Source: Mesonia ostreae
GTDB taxonomy: Bacteria > Bacteroidota > Bacteroidia > Flavobacteriales > Flavobacteriaceae
NCBI RefSeq assembly: GCF_031845265.1
Contig: NZ_JAVRBG010000014.1
Coordinates: 26,786-90,785 of the forward strand
Reading direction: 5' to 3'
DNA length: 64,000 nt
Both the position numbers and the translations under genes were made by a program. Below, in pieces: positions 34,197-43,017 of this stretch (positions are counted from its first letter, which is position 1; each line of letters starts with the position of its first letter). The notes under the pieces are model-generated. The model ran no database searches. It saw only the letters and a program-made list of their open reading frames with translations, and was not told where the DNA came from.

Positions 34197-37100
34197 ATGA
34201 GAACAAAGTTTAGTGGAATTCTAACGCTATTACTAGCGTTTGTGGTGCAAATTACGTTTGCACAAGAGAAAACAGTATCTGGGACGGTGACCGATGATCA
34301 AGGTCTCCCGTTACCAGGAGTTAACATTATCATCAAAGGAACATCATCTGGTACCCAGACTGATTTTGATGGTAATTACAATTTAGAAACATCAAATGGC
34401 TCAACCTTAGTGTTTAGTTATATTGGTTTCGAAACGCAAGAGATTACTATAGGTGCAGCAAGCTCTTACAACATTACTATGGAAGCAGGGAACACCCTTG
34501 ATGAAGTGGTGGTAACTGCTTTAGGTATTAAAAGAAAAAAGGATCAAATTACCACAGCTTATGAAGTTGTAGATAGTGAGTCGCTCAATAAAGCTAACAA
34601 CCCAGATGTTTTTCAAGGTTTAGCTGGTAAAGTTACTGGGCTTCAAATTACAAAAACGAATAGTGGAGTTAATTCAAGTAATAGAATTATTTTACGTGGT
34701 AATAGATCTATCTCTGGGGATAATCAAGCGTTAATTGTAGTAGACGGCGCAATTTCAAACGCTAATTTTTTACAATCTATTGATCCAAATACAATAGAGT
34801 CCGTGAATGTTATTAAAGGTGCCAACGGATCTGCCCTTTATGGACAACAAGGTTCAAATGGTGTTATCGTTGTCACAACTAGAAAAGGCACCGATACAGG
34901 AAAAATGATTGTTAATGTAAAATCTACTATAGATTTTGAAACGGTTGCATTCGTTCCTGAGCAACAAACTAGGTATGGACAAGGATGGGATTATGGAAAT
35001 GGTCCTGAGCTTATTACTTATGAAAATGGCGCGTGGGGACCAGAATTTGATGGACAAATGGCTAATATCGGTCTTCCTCAAGCTGATGGAACTTACATTA
35101 CAGCTCCATACAGCTCTAGAGGTGGAGATCACATTAAAGATTTTTTCCAAACAGGAACTACTTACCAGAATGGAGTAACTATCTCTTCAGGTGATGAAGA
35201 AGGGTATTCTTTCTTTTCTGCTCAAAATCAAAGAACAGAGTTTGTTATAAAGAATGACAAATTAAACAAATCTACTTTTAATTATAAAGGAGGAAAAACA
35301 TTGGGTAAATGGCGCATTGGTGGTAATGCTACGTATTCTTATACTGCTACTGAAGAATCTTATGCACGTGACTTTAACAATAGTATATTTAGACAATTGG
35401 TTCAAACACCTACAAATGTACCTATTGAAGCTTTTGCAAATTCAGGAAATGAAGGACATTGGAATGGATATTACTTAAATCCATACTGGGTTAGAGATAA
35501 TAAAAGAAGGAACATAGATTCTAATAGGTTTAATTTATTAGGAGAAATTGAATACTCTTTTAATGATAACATCCAAGCATTAATAAGAACAAACGGGTTA
35601 TTCAATTACAACAATAACCAGTCTTACGGAAATGAATACAAAGAACCTCTTTCTGTTCAAGCTATAACTAATAATGGGGAGAATAGAAATCAATCTTCTT
35701 ACTATTCAACTTATAATTCTCAATACCAAAAATATTATACAGATGCTATTGTAAGTTTTAGTTATCCAGATTTAGTAGATGACTTTACCTTCGATGCTAA
35801 TATTGGTTTGAATAATCAGTATGAAAAAGTAACTCAAGTTAATGTAGGAGGAAGTGGTTTAACTGTTCCTAATTTATATTCTACAACAAACTTGTCTGGC
35901 GAATTCGATAAAAATTATACTGGAGATAGCAGAAGTTCATCTCGTAGATATGGTGTTTATGGTAATTTAGATATAGGATATAAAGATTTTCTATTCTTAA
36001 ACGTTACTGGACGTAATGACTGGTCTTCTGTTCTTGCAAAAGAAAACAATAGTTTCTTTTACCCAAGTGCGGGATTATCGTTTATTCCAACAAAAGCATT
36101 CCCGAGTCTAAAAGGAGATGTTTTAAATTATGCTAAAATAACGGCTAGTGTAGTAAAGGTAGGTTCTGATGGCCAAATACAACCTTACAGAATTAACTCT
36201 TTGTATACGCAAGGATATGGTTTCCCATATGGCGGAAATAATTCTTTTGTTTTACCATTATCACAAACTGACCCTGCACTTGAACCTGAATTCACTAGCT
36301 CACAAGAGGTTGGACTTAACTTAGGATTTTTTAACGACCGAGTGACTTTTGATGGTACTTATTATCAGTTTACTACTGATAATCAGATCACGACAATTAG
36401 CACACCTGCTTCCTCTGGTTTAAGTAGTGCTACTGTTAACTTAGCTGAAACTGAAGGATGGGGAACAGAATTGGATTTAGGAATAGTACCTATTAGAACT
36501 GATGATTTTCAGTGGAATGTTAATTTTGGTTTTACAAAAAACTATACTGAAGTAGTATCTGTTACAGATGAGACTAATGAAGTTAGAATTGGAGGTAATA
36601 ATGCATCTGGTATTTTTGCAATTGCGGGTGAGCAGTTCCCAACACTAAAGACTACAGGATATGCTAGAGATGACCAAGGAAGAGTTATTGTTGATCCACT
36701 TACTGGAAACCCTGAGACGGCCTCAGATTTACAAGTTCAAGGTAATACGACTCCTGATTATATTTTAAACCTAAATACATCTCTAACTTACAAAGGACTT
36801 ACTCTTTCTGCTACTATGGACTATAGAACAGGTCATGTATTTTACTCTCAAAGTTATAGTGGATATTTATTTAGTGGACAGACGGTTGAAAGTGCACAGG
36901 GAGGCAGAACAGCCTTTATATTCCCTAACTCTGCAATCCCTAACCCTGACGGAGATGGTTATATTGCAAACACCTCTGTTCCTACAGCGGGATCTGGAAT
37001 AGAATTTTCAGATTATTACGGTAGTAGTGCTGTTAGTGGGGTTGCTGAAAATTCAGTTTTTGATGCGACCGCTTTTAAACTTAGAGAATTGTCTCTTAGA

Positions 37101-37319
37101 TACGATATTAATAAAGATCTTTTAGAGAATACTTTATTAACAGGAGTATCTATTAGTGCTGTTGCAAGAAATTTATTTATACTTTTCCCTGAGGAAAATA
37201 GAGGATACAATGATCCTGAAACTAATTTCAGTAATGGATCTAACGCTATTGGTATTGCTTCTTTAGACCAATATCCTACAACGAGATCGTTTGGATTTGG
37301 TATTAACCTAACATTTTAA
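34197..37319 (+). CDS. SusC/RagA family TonB-linked outer-membrane protein
   Basis: Outer-membrane TonB-dependent transporter of the SusC class, which pairs with a SusD lid lipoprotein to import oligosaccharides or peptides. The 1040 residues comprise a signal peptide (1-22), a CarboxypepD_reg-like domain (about 27-105; VSGTVTDDQGLPLPGVNI), a plug (about 115-235; GSALYGQQGSNGVIVVTT) and the barrel, ending NLTF. It starts a four-gene operon with the SusD gene 11 bp downstream. No glycoside hydrolase, protease or regulator is nearby, so the ligand cannot be guessed. Its N-terminal module closely resembles the insert in the alpha-2-macroglobulin-like protein at 50681. Confidence 0.96.
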   Translation: MRTKFSGILTLLLAFVVQITFAQEKTVSGTVTDDQGLPLPGVNIIIKGTSSGTQTDFDGNYNLETSNGSTLVFSYIGFETQEITIGAASSYNITMEAGNTLDEVVVTALGIKRKKDQITTAYEVVDSESLNKANNPDVFQGLAGKVTGLQITKTNSGVNSSNRIILRGNRSISGDNQALIVVDGAISNANFLQSIDPNTIESVNVIKGANGSALYGQQGSNGVIVVTTRKGTDTGKMIVNVKSTIDFETVAFVPEQQTRYGQGWDYGNGPELITYENGAWGPEFDGQMANIGLPQADGTYITAPYSSRGGDHIKDFFQTGTTYQNGVTISSGDEEGYSFFSAQNQRTEFVIKNDKLNKSTFNYKGGKTLGKWRIGGNATYSYTATEESYARDFNNSIFRQLVQTPTNVPIEAFANSGNEGHWNGYYLNPYWVRDNKRRNIDSNRFNLLGEIEYSFNDNIQALIRTNGLFNYNNNQSYGNEYKEPLSVQAITNNGENRNQSSYYSTYNSQYQKYYTDAIVSFSYPDLVDDFTFDANIGLNNQYEKVTQVNVGGSGLTVPNLYSTTNLSGEFDKNYTGDSRSSSRRYGVYGNLDIGYKDFLFLNVTGRNDWSSVLAKENNSFFYPSAGLSFIPTKAFPSLKGDVLNYAKITASVVKVGSDGQIQPYRINSLYTQGYGFPYGGNNSFVLPLSQTDPALEPEFTSSQEVGLNLGFFNDRVTFDGTYYQFTTDNQITTISTPASSGLSSATVNLAETEGWGTELDLGIVPIRTDDFQWNVNFGFTKNYTEVVSVTDETNEVRIGGNNASGIFAIAGEQFPTLKTTGYARDDQGRVIVDPLTGNPETASDLQVQGNTTPDYILNLNTSLTYKGLTLSATMDYRTGHVFYSQSYSGYLFSGQTVESAQGGRTAFIFPNSAIPNPDGDGYIANTSVPTAGSGIEFSDYYGSSAVSGVAENSVFDATAFKLRELSLRYDINKDLLENTLLTGVSISAVARNLFILFPEENRGYNDPETNFSNGSNAIGIASLDQYPTTRSFGFGINLTF

Positions 37320-37330
37320 AAAAAAGAAAA

Positions 37331-38902
37331 ATGAAAAAAATAAGTATATTAAATATTATTTTAATAGCTTCCCTGACATTGACGTCTTGTTCTGAAGACT
37401 ATTTAGATATTAACACGTCCCCTACAAATCCTTCATCAGAAACGGTGACTCCAGACTTAACTTTAGCTGGAGCTTTAACTACGCCTAATGATAATGCTGA
37501 TATTAATGGAAGATTTTCGCCTCTAAGCGCAAATGCAAATGAACTAGGTGCTATTTTTATGAGCAATTGGGCTTCAAATGTTAATAGTTTTGCGGGAGGG
37601 TACTCTGATGAGTTTCGTCTTACTCTAACTAATTCATTTCATGCTAGTATATGGGATAACACCTATGAAGGTTTGGCTACTACTCAAGCCATTATTGATT
37701 ATGATAGTGATAATTATGATAATCACAAAGCAATAGCGAGAATCAATAAAACTTTTTATTTCCAATATTTAGTAGATTTATATGGCGATATTCCATATTT
37801 TGAAGCGCTTCAAAGAGGAGACAACTATTATCCTACCTACGATGATGCACAAACTATATATAGAGATTTAATTGATCAATTAGATCTTGCTATAACTGAG
37901 ATTAATGATGCAAACTCTGAAGATGTTTCAGTAGGAGCAGAAGATGTAGTTTTTAATGGCGATCTCTCTAGATGGATACAATTCGCTAATACGTTAAAAC
38001 TAAGAATCTTATTAAGACAGTCTGAAATGGCAGATGGAGAAACTGCAAGTTATTTATCATCACAGTTTCAAAATCTTGAGAATAATTTTCTTTTATCAGA
38101 TTCTTTTATAAACCCTGGATATACTAATTCTCAAGGGAAGCAAAATCCGTTTTATGAAATTTTTGCATTTGATGCAAATGGTACACCAGCTCAAAACTTA
38201 AACAGTATAGTTGGTGCTGATTACGCTGTAGAATTTTTAAAAGGAAATCAGCCTAATAACCCCAATTTATCTGAAACAATAGCAACAGGCATTTTTGATT
38301 CTAGAGTTGAAAGAATATACAAACCTCTAGCCGAAAATAATCCAGCGATTCCTACACCTGGAGAAGTGATTGGAGTAGTTCAAGGATACAATAGTTCTCA
38401 AGCACCAGATTTTCTATCAAATTTAGGGGAAGGTCTTCTTAAAGATTCGTCACAAAATCTTTATTTAATTACAGCTGCTGAAAGTTATTTTTTACAATCA
38501 GAAGCAGTTTTAAAAGGATATGTAAGTGGAGATGCTAAGTCACTATTTGAACAAGGAATTAGATCATCATTTGATATACTAGGTATTCCAGAAGATGCTG
38601 ATTCTTACATACAGAATAGTAATAACTCAAATTTGATTGGATGGGATGGTAGCGCAAATAAATTAGAAGCTATTATGACCCAAAAATGGATAGCCCTCAA
38701 TGGTTTTAATGGAATAGAATCTTGGATTGAATATACAAGAACCGGGTATCCTCAAGTTCCTTTAGCTACGATAGCTCAACAAAACAGTAAACCTGTTAGG
38801 TTATTATATCCATCTTCTGAATATTCTTCTAATGCCGCAAACGTACCTAATCAGTCTCAAAATGCTGCATTTGATACTCCTATATTTTGGGGTGTTAATT
38901 AA
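37331..38902 (+). CDS. SusD/RagB family lipoprotein
   Basis: Surface lipoprotein lid of the SusC transporter. The 523 residues begin with a type II signal peptide with lipobox LTSC (C20) followed by SEDYLD, and the protein resembles the SusD_RagB/SusD-like superfamily (SusD-like_2 type: DYLDINTSPTNPS, then YKFFYFQYLVDLYGD-like TPR helices and the C-terminal IMTQKWIALNGFNGIESWIEYTRTGYP). It lies 11 bp after SusC and 26 bp before the next lipoprotein gene. It probably captures the ligand at the cell surface. The sequence suggests the SusD-like_2 subclass, often paired with peptide or unknown substrates. Confidence 0.94.
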   Translation: MKKISILNIILIASLTLTSCSEDYLDINTSPTNPSSETVTPDLTLAGALTTPNDNADINGRFSPLSANANELGAIFMSNWASNVNSFAGGYSDEFRLTLTNSFHASIWDNTYEGLATTQAIIDYDSDNYDNHKAIARINKTFYFQYLVDLYGDIPYFEALQRGDNYYPTYDDAQTIYRDLIDQLDLAITEINDANSEDVSVGAEDVVFNGDLSRWIQFANTLKLRILLRQSEMADGETASYLSSQFQNLENNFLLSDSFINPGYTNSQGKQNPFYEIFAFDANGTPAQNLNSIVGADYAVEFLKGNQPNNPNLSETIATGIFDSRVERIYKPLAENNPAIPTPGEVIGVVQGYNSSQAPDFLSNLGEGLLKDSSQNLYLITAAESYFLQSEAVLKGYVSGDAKSLFEQGIRSSFDILGIPEDADSYIQNSNNSNLIGWDGSANKLEAIMTQKWIALNGFNGIESWIEYTRTGYPQVPLATIAQQNSKPVRLLYPSSEYSSNAANVPNQSQNAAFDTPIFWGVN

Positions 38903-38928
38903 TAAATAATTTAAAAATATCATTTAAT

Positions 38929-39783
38929 ATGAAAAATATAAAAATAATTTTAATGGCAATTATAGTCTCTACATTTGCAACATCTTGCTTAGTAGATGAC
39001 GACGGAGCTACAGAATTTAATCAAGGTCCTGCTATAGTAGGTTTTGAATCTGATTTAGCACAAGTAAGCTATTTTGAAGATGAAGGAGTTGTATTAAAAG
39101 AATTCCCTGTAGCACTTCTTAGCAATGGTGGTGATGGGACAGTATCAGAGGAAAATATTTCTGTAAGTTACGAAATTGATGTTGCTAATTCTTCTGCTAC
39201 AGAAGGCCAAGAATTCGATTTTGTAGATACCTCTGGTGTGTTTTATATACCTGCAGGTTCAAATACTGCTTTATTCCCTTTGAATATTAATACAGGTAAT
39301 TTTGATCCGAGTCAACGTACAGAATTAATTTTAAATCTAACATCATCAAGCACTGATGGTGTTGTGATTTCATCTTTACATAATACTCTTTCTATTTCTT
39401 TTGTAGGGTGTATTTCTGATGTAGCAGATTATACATATAACGTAACCTACACGAATGAAGATTCTGGATCATCATCTGATCTTGGTCAACAAGTTATTTA
39501 TGAAAATGAGGAAATAAATAGTTTTAGAACTGAATCTACCGGACCCTTTGCACCTGGTGGAAATGGTGAACCTGTAGATATGAGTGGTGTAACTTTTAGT
39601 GTTTTATGTGGAGATATTAATATTCCAGATCAAGGTCTTTTTCAGGGTATGTTTCCTAATCTAGTATCTCAATTAGAAGATACGAGTGTAGATCCAGAAA
39701 CAGGAAACTTTCAATTAAAGTACAATGTTGTTACAGGACCAGACTCAAATATTAATGTAACGATGAATTACGAAAGGTTGTAA
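38929..39783 (+). CDS. Surface lipoprotein of the SusCD operon, Calx-beta-like
   Basis: A 284-residue lipoprotein with lipobox ATSC (C20) followed by LVDDDG, the acidic surface-export signal of Bacteroidota. Residues about 35-160 resemble a Calx-beta/immunoglobulin-like domain (ISVSYEIDVANSSATEGQEFDF, IPAGSNTALFPLNI, then RTELILNLTSSS). The C-terminal part (about 165-284) contains a beta-rich region I do not recognise. It occupies the place of SusE/SusF-type accessory lipoproteins, third in the operon, and may help bind the ligand. Exact role unknown. Confidence 0.82.
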   Translation: MKNIKIILMAIIVSTFATSCLVDDDGATEFNQGPAIVGFESDLAQVSYFEDEGVVLKEFPVALLSNGGDGTVSEENISVSYEIDVANSSATEGQEFDFVDTSGVFYIPAGSNTALFPLNINTGNFDPSQRTELILNLTSSSTDGVVISSLHNTLSISFVGCISDVADYTYNVTYTNEDSGSSSDLGQQVIYENEEINSFRTESTGPFAPGGNGEPVDMSGVTFSVLCGDINIPDQGLFQGMFPNLVSQLEDTSVDPETGNFQLKYNVVTGPDSNINVTMNYERL

Positions 39784-39816
39784 GTTAAAATAGTTAACAA
39801 TATAAAATATAAAAAA

Positions 39817-40782
39817 ATGAAGATAAATAAATATTTAATAATTGGATTTTCTCTTTTTACAGGATTAATTTTTACTTCTTGTAATGATGATGAATATGAT
39901 TTTCCTGATTCTTCTGAAAAGCCTTTAGTTAGTCTCTCTTCAGAAAATACAGTTAACCTAGCAGAAGGCGATACTGCATATTTTTCTTTTAATGTAGAGT
40001 ATGCAATTAATAAACCTATTATGTTTAGTGTTGTAACAGAAGAAGGTAGTGCTGATCCTTTTATAGACTTTACAATTGGAGATGGAGCTTTACCAGCTGA
40101 TAATGGTAATTCAGCTAATAGTTTTTTAGTTACCGTTCCTGCTAATGTTACATCTTTTGAAGTTCCTGTTTATGGTAATCAAGATCTTTCAGTAAGTGAA
40201 GGTGCGGAAAATGTAGAATTATCTTTTACAATAACAGGTACAAGAACAGCAATAGTTAAAAATGAAACTATTAATTTAACTGTAAATTTTGAAGATGAGA
40301 TTACTGATGAATTTATTGCAATATTGGATTGGGATGCAAATTATATGGATGAAGATGGTGAAACAAACTCGTTTTGTGATTTCGATTTAGATTTAGAAAT
40401 CTATCCAGCAGCAGGAGGCGATCCAGTTGCAACTAGTTATAGCGCTTGTCCAGAAAGTATCTCTATTAATGATGGTGATTTACCTGATGGTGACTATGAG
40501 ATCAAAGCTAGTTATTATACAAGTTCTGGAACTGCATTGCCAGTAGACTTTGAAAGTATTCCTGCGGTTGTTACTTTAGCTAAAAGAGGTATGTTCAATG
40601 AAATTGTTGACTTAACAGGAATATGGACAGATTTTGAAGCTGGATTAGACCCTAACGCTGATGGCGTTATCGATAACCCTGAATACTACGAAACTGTAGC
40701 TAACTTAAATATTTCTGGAACTACTTATACGGTTACGAATCCAACAAATGGAGACGTAATATTTCAAGGTAGAGCTCAGTAA
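39817..40782 (+). CDS. Second surface lipoprotein of the SusCD operon, Calx-beta-like
   Basis: A 321-residue lipoprotein with lipobox FTSC (C22) followed by NDDEYDFPD, again an acidic surface-export signal. Residues about 35-160 form a Calx-beta-like domain (VNLAEGDTAYFSFNVEYA, ASNSFLVTVPANVTSFEVPVYG-type strands). A C-terminal region (about 165-321) contains DWDANYMDEDGETNSFCDFDLDLEI and a late acidic DPNADGVIDNPEY that could bind Ca2+. It is the last gene of the operon and is followed by a clear terminator. It shares its domain plan with the preceding lipoprotein, so the two probably arose by duplication. Confidence 0.82.
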   Translation: MKINKYLIIGFSLFTGLIFTSCNDDEYDFPDSSEKPLVSLSSENTVNLAEGDTAYFSFNVEYAINKPIMFSVVTEEGSADPFIDFTIGDGALPADNGNSANSFLVTVPANVTSFEVPVYGNQDLSVSEGAENVELSFTITGTRTAIVKNETINLTVNFEDEITDEFIAILDWDANYMDEDGETNSFCDFDLDLEIYPAAGGDPVATSYSACPESISINDGDLPDGDYEIKASYYTSSGTALPVDFESIPAVVTLAKRGMFNEIVDLTGIWTDFEAGLDPNADGVIDNPEYYETVANLNISGTTYTVTNPTNGDVIFQGRAQ

Positions 40783-40805
40783 GAATAAAAATTCTTAACA
40801 ATTTT

Positions 40806-40836
40806 AAAAGCAGCCTATTTTTAGGCTGCTTTTTTT
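40806..40836 (+). terminator. SusCD operon terminator
   Basis: A perfect 12-bp inverted repeat (40806-40817 with 40822-40833), a 4-base T loop and a T-run to 40836, 24 bp after the last lipoprotein stop. It is a strong intrinsic terminator and separates the operon from rlmB, whose -7 element begins 3 bp later. Confidence 0.93.
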
Positions 40837-40838
40837 AT

Positions 40839-40846
40839 TACTTTTG
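40839..40846 (+). promoter_or_regulatory. rlmB -7 element, very close to the start codon
   Basis: TACTTTTG matches TAnnTTTG perfectly and ends only 5 bp before the rlmB ATG (40852). There is no good TTTG -33 element, because that region is the terminator hairpin. If used, the transcript would begin at or next to the ATG, giving a leaderless mRNA. Confidence 0.45.
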
Positions 40847-40851
40847 TTGCT

Positions 40852-41586
40852 ATGAATGATTCTAAAATTTTTGGGGTTCATGCGGTGAAAGAAGCATTAG
40901 AAACCCAACAAGATATTGACAAGGTGTTTGTGCAAAAAGCTATTTCTAGCCCTGCCATTAAAGAAATTGAACATGCGGCAAAGAAGGCCAACATTCAAAT
41001 TTCTTATGTTCCTGTCGAAAAATTAAATAAACTTTCTAAAAATGGAAATCACCAAGGAGTTGTTGCCAGTTGTTCTCCTATCCCTATCATAACGATAGAA
41101 AATCTAGTTGAGAATGCTTTCAAATCTACCTCCACCCCCATCTTTATTTTGCTAGATCAAATAAGTGATGTAAGAAATTTGGGCGCCATCATTAGAACTG
41201 CAGAGGCCATTAACGCACAAGGAATTATTCTTCCAAAACAAGGAACTGCCTCCATTAATGAGCAAACCGTAAAGACTTCTACGGGAGCTATTTTTAATAT
41301 TCCTATTTGCAAAGTAGACCATTTAAAGGATGCTCTATTTTTCTTGCAATCCTATGAGGTAAAAAGCCTAGCGGCGACAGAGAAAACAGACCAGTTGGTT
41401 TATGATGTCGATTTAAATATTCCTATTGCATTAATTATGGGAAGTGAAGGAAAAGGGGTTACTTCTGGAATTCTTAAAATGGTTGATTATAAAGCCAAAT
41501 TACCCATGCTTGGCTCTACTTCCTCTCTTAATGTATCTGTAGCTTGTGGTGCAATTTTATACGAAATTGTAAGGCAACGTTTGTAA
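40852..41586 (+). CDS. rlmB: 23S rRNA (guanosine-2'-O-)-methyltransferase RlmB
   Basis: SPOUT-class enzyme that methylates the ribose of G2251 in the 23S rRNA P loop. The 244 residues start with the substrate-binding domain (KIFGVHAVKEALETQQDIDKV). The SpoU domain follows, with LLDQISDVRNLGAIIRTAEA, ALIMGSEGKGVT and the C-terminal knot segment SSLNVSVACGAILYEIVRQRL. The catalytic Arg and Asn of the family are in place. It stands alone between the SusCD terminator and a repeat-rich gap; the hairpin at 41595-41619 could end its transcript. Confidence 0.95.
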   Translation: MNDSKIFGVHAVKEALETQQDIDKVFVQKAISSPAIKEIEHAAKKANIQISYVPVEKLNKLSKNGNHQGVVASCSPIPIITIENLVENAFKSTSTPIFILLDQISDVRNLGAIIRTAEAINAQGIILPKQGTASINEQTVKTSTGAIFNIPICKVDHLKDALFFLQSYEVKSLAATEKTDQLVYDVDLNIPIALIMGSEGKGVTSGILKMVDYKAKLPMLGSTSSLNVSVACGAILYEIVRQRL

Positions 41587-41594
41587 TGCACTAA

Positions 41595-41619
41595 ACTGTA
41601 ATTTAGACCAGATTACAGT
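41595..41619 (+). terminator. Hairpin after rlmB
   Basis: An 8-bp perfect inverted repeat (41595-41602 with 41612-41619) and a 9-base loop, starting 9 bp after the rlmB stop. It is followed by GGAAAG, not by a T-run, so termination is uncertain. Confidence 0.35.
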
Positions 41620-41654
41620 GGAAAGAAGAATCCTACTGTGCTTTCTAGAAATAA

Positions 41655-42150
41655 ATCAGATAAAGATTTGTAATTTAATAAGACTTTTTTTGCTTCGGAA
41701 GAACAGTTTTTAGCCGTGAGTGTTCAGTGTTCAGTGTTCAGTGTTTAGTATTGAGTAATCAGTATTCAGTGTCCAGTATTCTGTGTTCAGTAGCTAAGGT
41801 GATAAAAAAAAGAATTCGCTGTCAAATTTGATGTTGAAATTAATAAAACAACTTTCATTCAGACGGAAGCGCCGCGCAAGGAAGAATCTCTTAGTAACGT
41901 ATCAAAGTCAATCAAAAAAAAATTTCAATTAATAAGACTTCTCCTCCTTCGGAAGAATCTTCTCTAGTCGTGAGTGTCCAGTATTCAGTAGCTGAGCTGT
42001 TAAAAAATAAGAATGCGCAGTCAAATTTGATGCTGAAATTAATAAAATAACTGTCATTCAGACGGAAGCGCCGCGCCAGGAAGAATCTCTTAGTAAGGTA
42101 TCAAAGTAAATCAGAAAAAAATTTTCAATTAATAAGACTTCTTCAGACGT
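41655..42150. repeat. Duplicated intergenic repeat, two full units and a third partial
   Basis: Most of the 581-bp gap between rlmB and the rhomboid gene is a head-to-tail repeat. Unit 1 spans about 41655-41907, unit 2 about 41908-42103 and a partial unit about 42104-42150. Shared blocks in order are TTAATAAGACTT, CTTCGGAAGAA, CGTGAGTGT, a run of TGTTCAG-like heptamers, GTCAAATTTGATG, TGAAATTAATAAAA, CATTCAGACGGAAGCGCCG and GAAGAATCTCTTAGTAA. No coding potential is seen. CATTCNGACGGA...GAATCTCTTAG elements are, as I recall, common dispersed intergenic repeats in Bacteroidota. Confidence 0.8.
41721..41790. repeat. Heptanucleotide tandem array, ten units
   Basis: Ten consecutive 7-base units with consensus TGTTCAG (variants TGTTTAG, TATTGAG, TAATCAG, TATTCAG, TGTCCAG, TATTCTG). 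The equivalent place in the second repeat unit (from about 41976) carries only two units. The array is in a non-coding gap, so unit-number changes would not alter a protein. A short remnant (TTTTCAG, TGCTGAT, TGTTCAG) occurs at about 61736-61756 between purK and purE. Confidence 0.85.
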
Positions 42151-42167
42151 AAAGAATAATCAAATAG

Positions 42168-42959
42168 TTACTTATTCTTGTCTTGAAAAGTTTGGTCAGA
42201 ACTCCATTTAAAATCTGTAGTATGAGTTGTAGATAAATTTTTAGACTCTTCCGAGGCTTCTGCTTCAACCTGCTCTTCTTCCTTATAAAGCTCGGACGAA
42301 GGAACAAAGTTTCCGTTCTCATCAAAATGTTTCATAAACTCATCTTCATGCTCATTGTAAGATGGTTTTTCCCATGCATAAGATATAGTAGGAATAGCAC
42401 TTTTCTTATATATAAAAGCAAAAACAATTCCGCTAAGGAAACCAGAAAGATGCCCTTCCCAACTAATGCCTTCTTCTCCTGGTAGAAGCCCCCATATTAA
42501 ACTTCCGTAAAGAAAAACAACAATTAAGGAGAGAGCAATGAGTCTATAATGTTTAGACCAAATTCCTTTAAAAAATAAAAAGCTAGAAAGAAGATAAACG
42601 ATTCCGCTGGCACCAATATGCACACTTCCCTTATCTGCGATTAACCAAGTTAAAAGACCGGTTAAAAAAGCACCCCATAAAATGACTTTTAATGCGATTG
42701 GTTTATAAAAGTACAATAAGGCTATTAACAATACCAATAATGGAATACTATTGCTATACAAGTGATCTATACTGCCGTGAATAAACGGACTAAAGACAAT
42801 TCCCCTTAGCCCAATTAAAGATTGAGGTTGCACGCCTAAGTAAGTCAAGTTTACATGAAACCGAATCTCTACCCAATAAATAATCCATAAAAGAAGTACG
42901 CTAAACAGAGGAACTGCTATGGTAAATAAAGAGAACTCTAAAGGTTGAGTTTTTCGCAT
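42168..42959 (-). CDS. Rhomboid family intramembrane serine protease
   Basis: A 263-residue inner-membrane protease with six or so helices that cleaves substrates within or near their membrane segments. The catalytic dyad is visible: Ser118 in GASGI and His170 in EGHLSG; the conserved HxxxxHLxxN pattern is HGSIDHLYSN (61-70). A soluble acidic C-terminal tail (from about 195) follows the last helix, ending QTFQDKNK. Its substrate is unknown. It is divergent from rarA; the upstream 92 bp holds the rarA promoter, but no clear promoter for this gene. Confidence 0.93.
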   Translation of the reverse strand: MRKTQPLEFSLFTIAVPLFSVLLLWIIYWVEIRFHVNLTYLGVQPQSLIGLRGIVFSPFIHGSIDHLYSNSIPLLVLLIALLYFYKPIALKVILWGAFLTGLLTWLIADKGSVHIGASGIVYLLSSFLFFKGIWSKHYRLIALSLIVVFLYGSLIWGLLPGEEGISWEGHLSGFLSGIVFAFIYKKSAIPTISYAWEKPSYNEHEDEFMKHFDENGNFVPSSELYKEEEQVEAEASEESKNLSTTHTTDFKWSSDQTFQDKNK

Positions 42960-43017
42960 GGATAACTTTTAAACCAATGTAAACAAAACTTTAACCAAAC
43001 TTGTGCGATGTGTAAAA

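Noticed and set aside
41655..42150. CRISPR array
   Set aside because: The repeat units are long, few and diverged, with no regular spacers and no cas genes nearby.
42143..42325. 60-codon minus-strand frame at the end of the repeat region
   Set aside because: It overlaps the 3' end of the rhomboid gene in another frame and is mostly repeat sequence with no coding signal.
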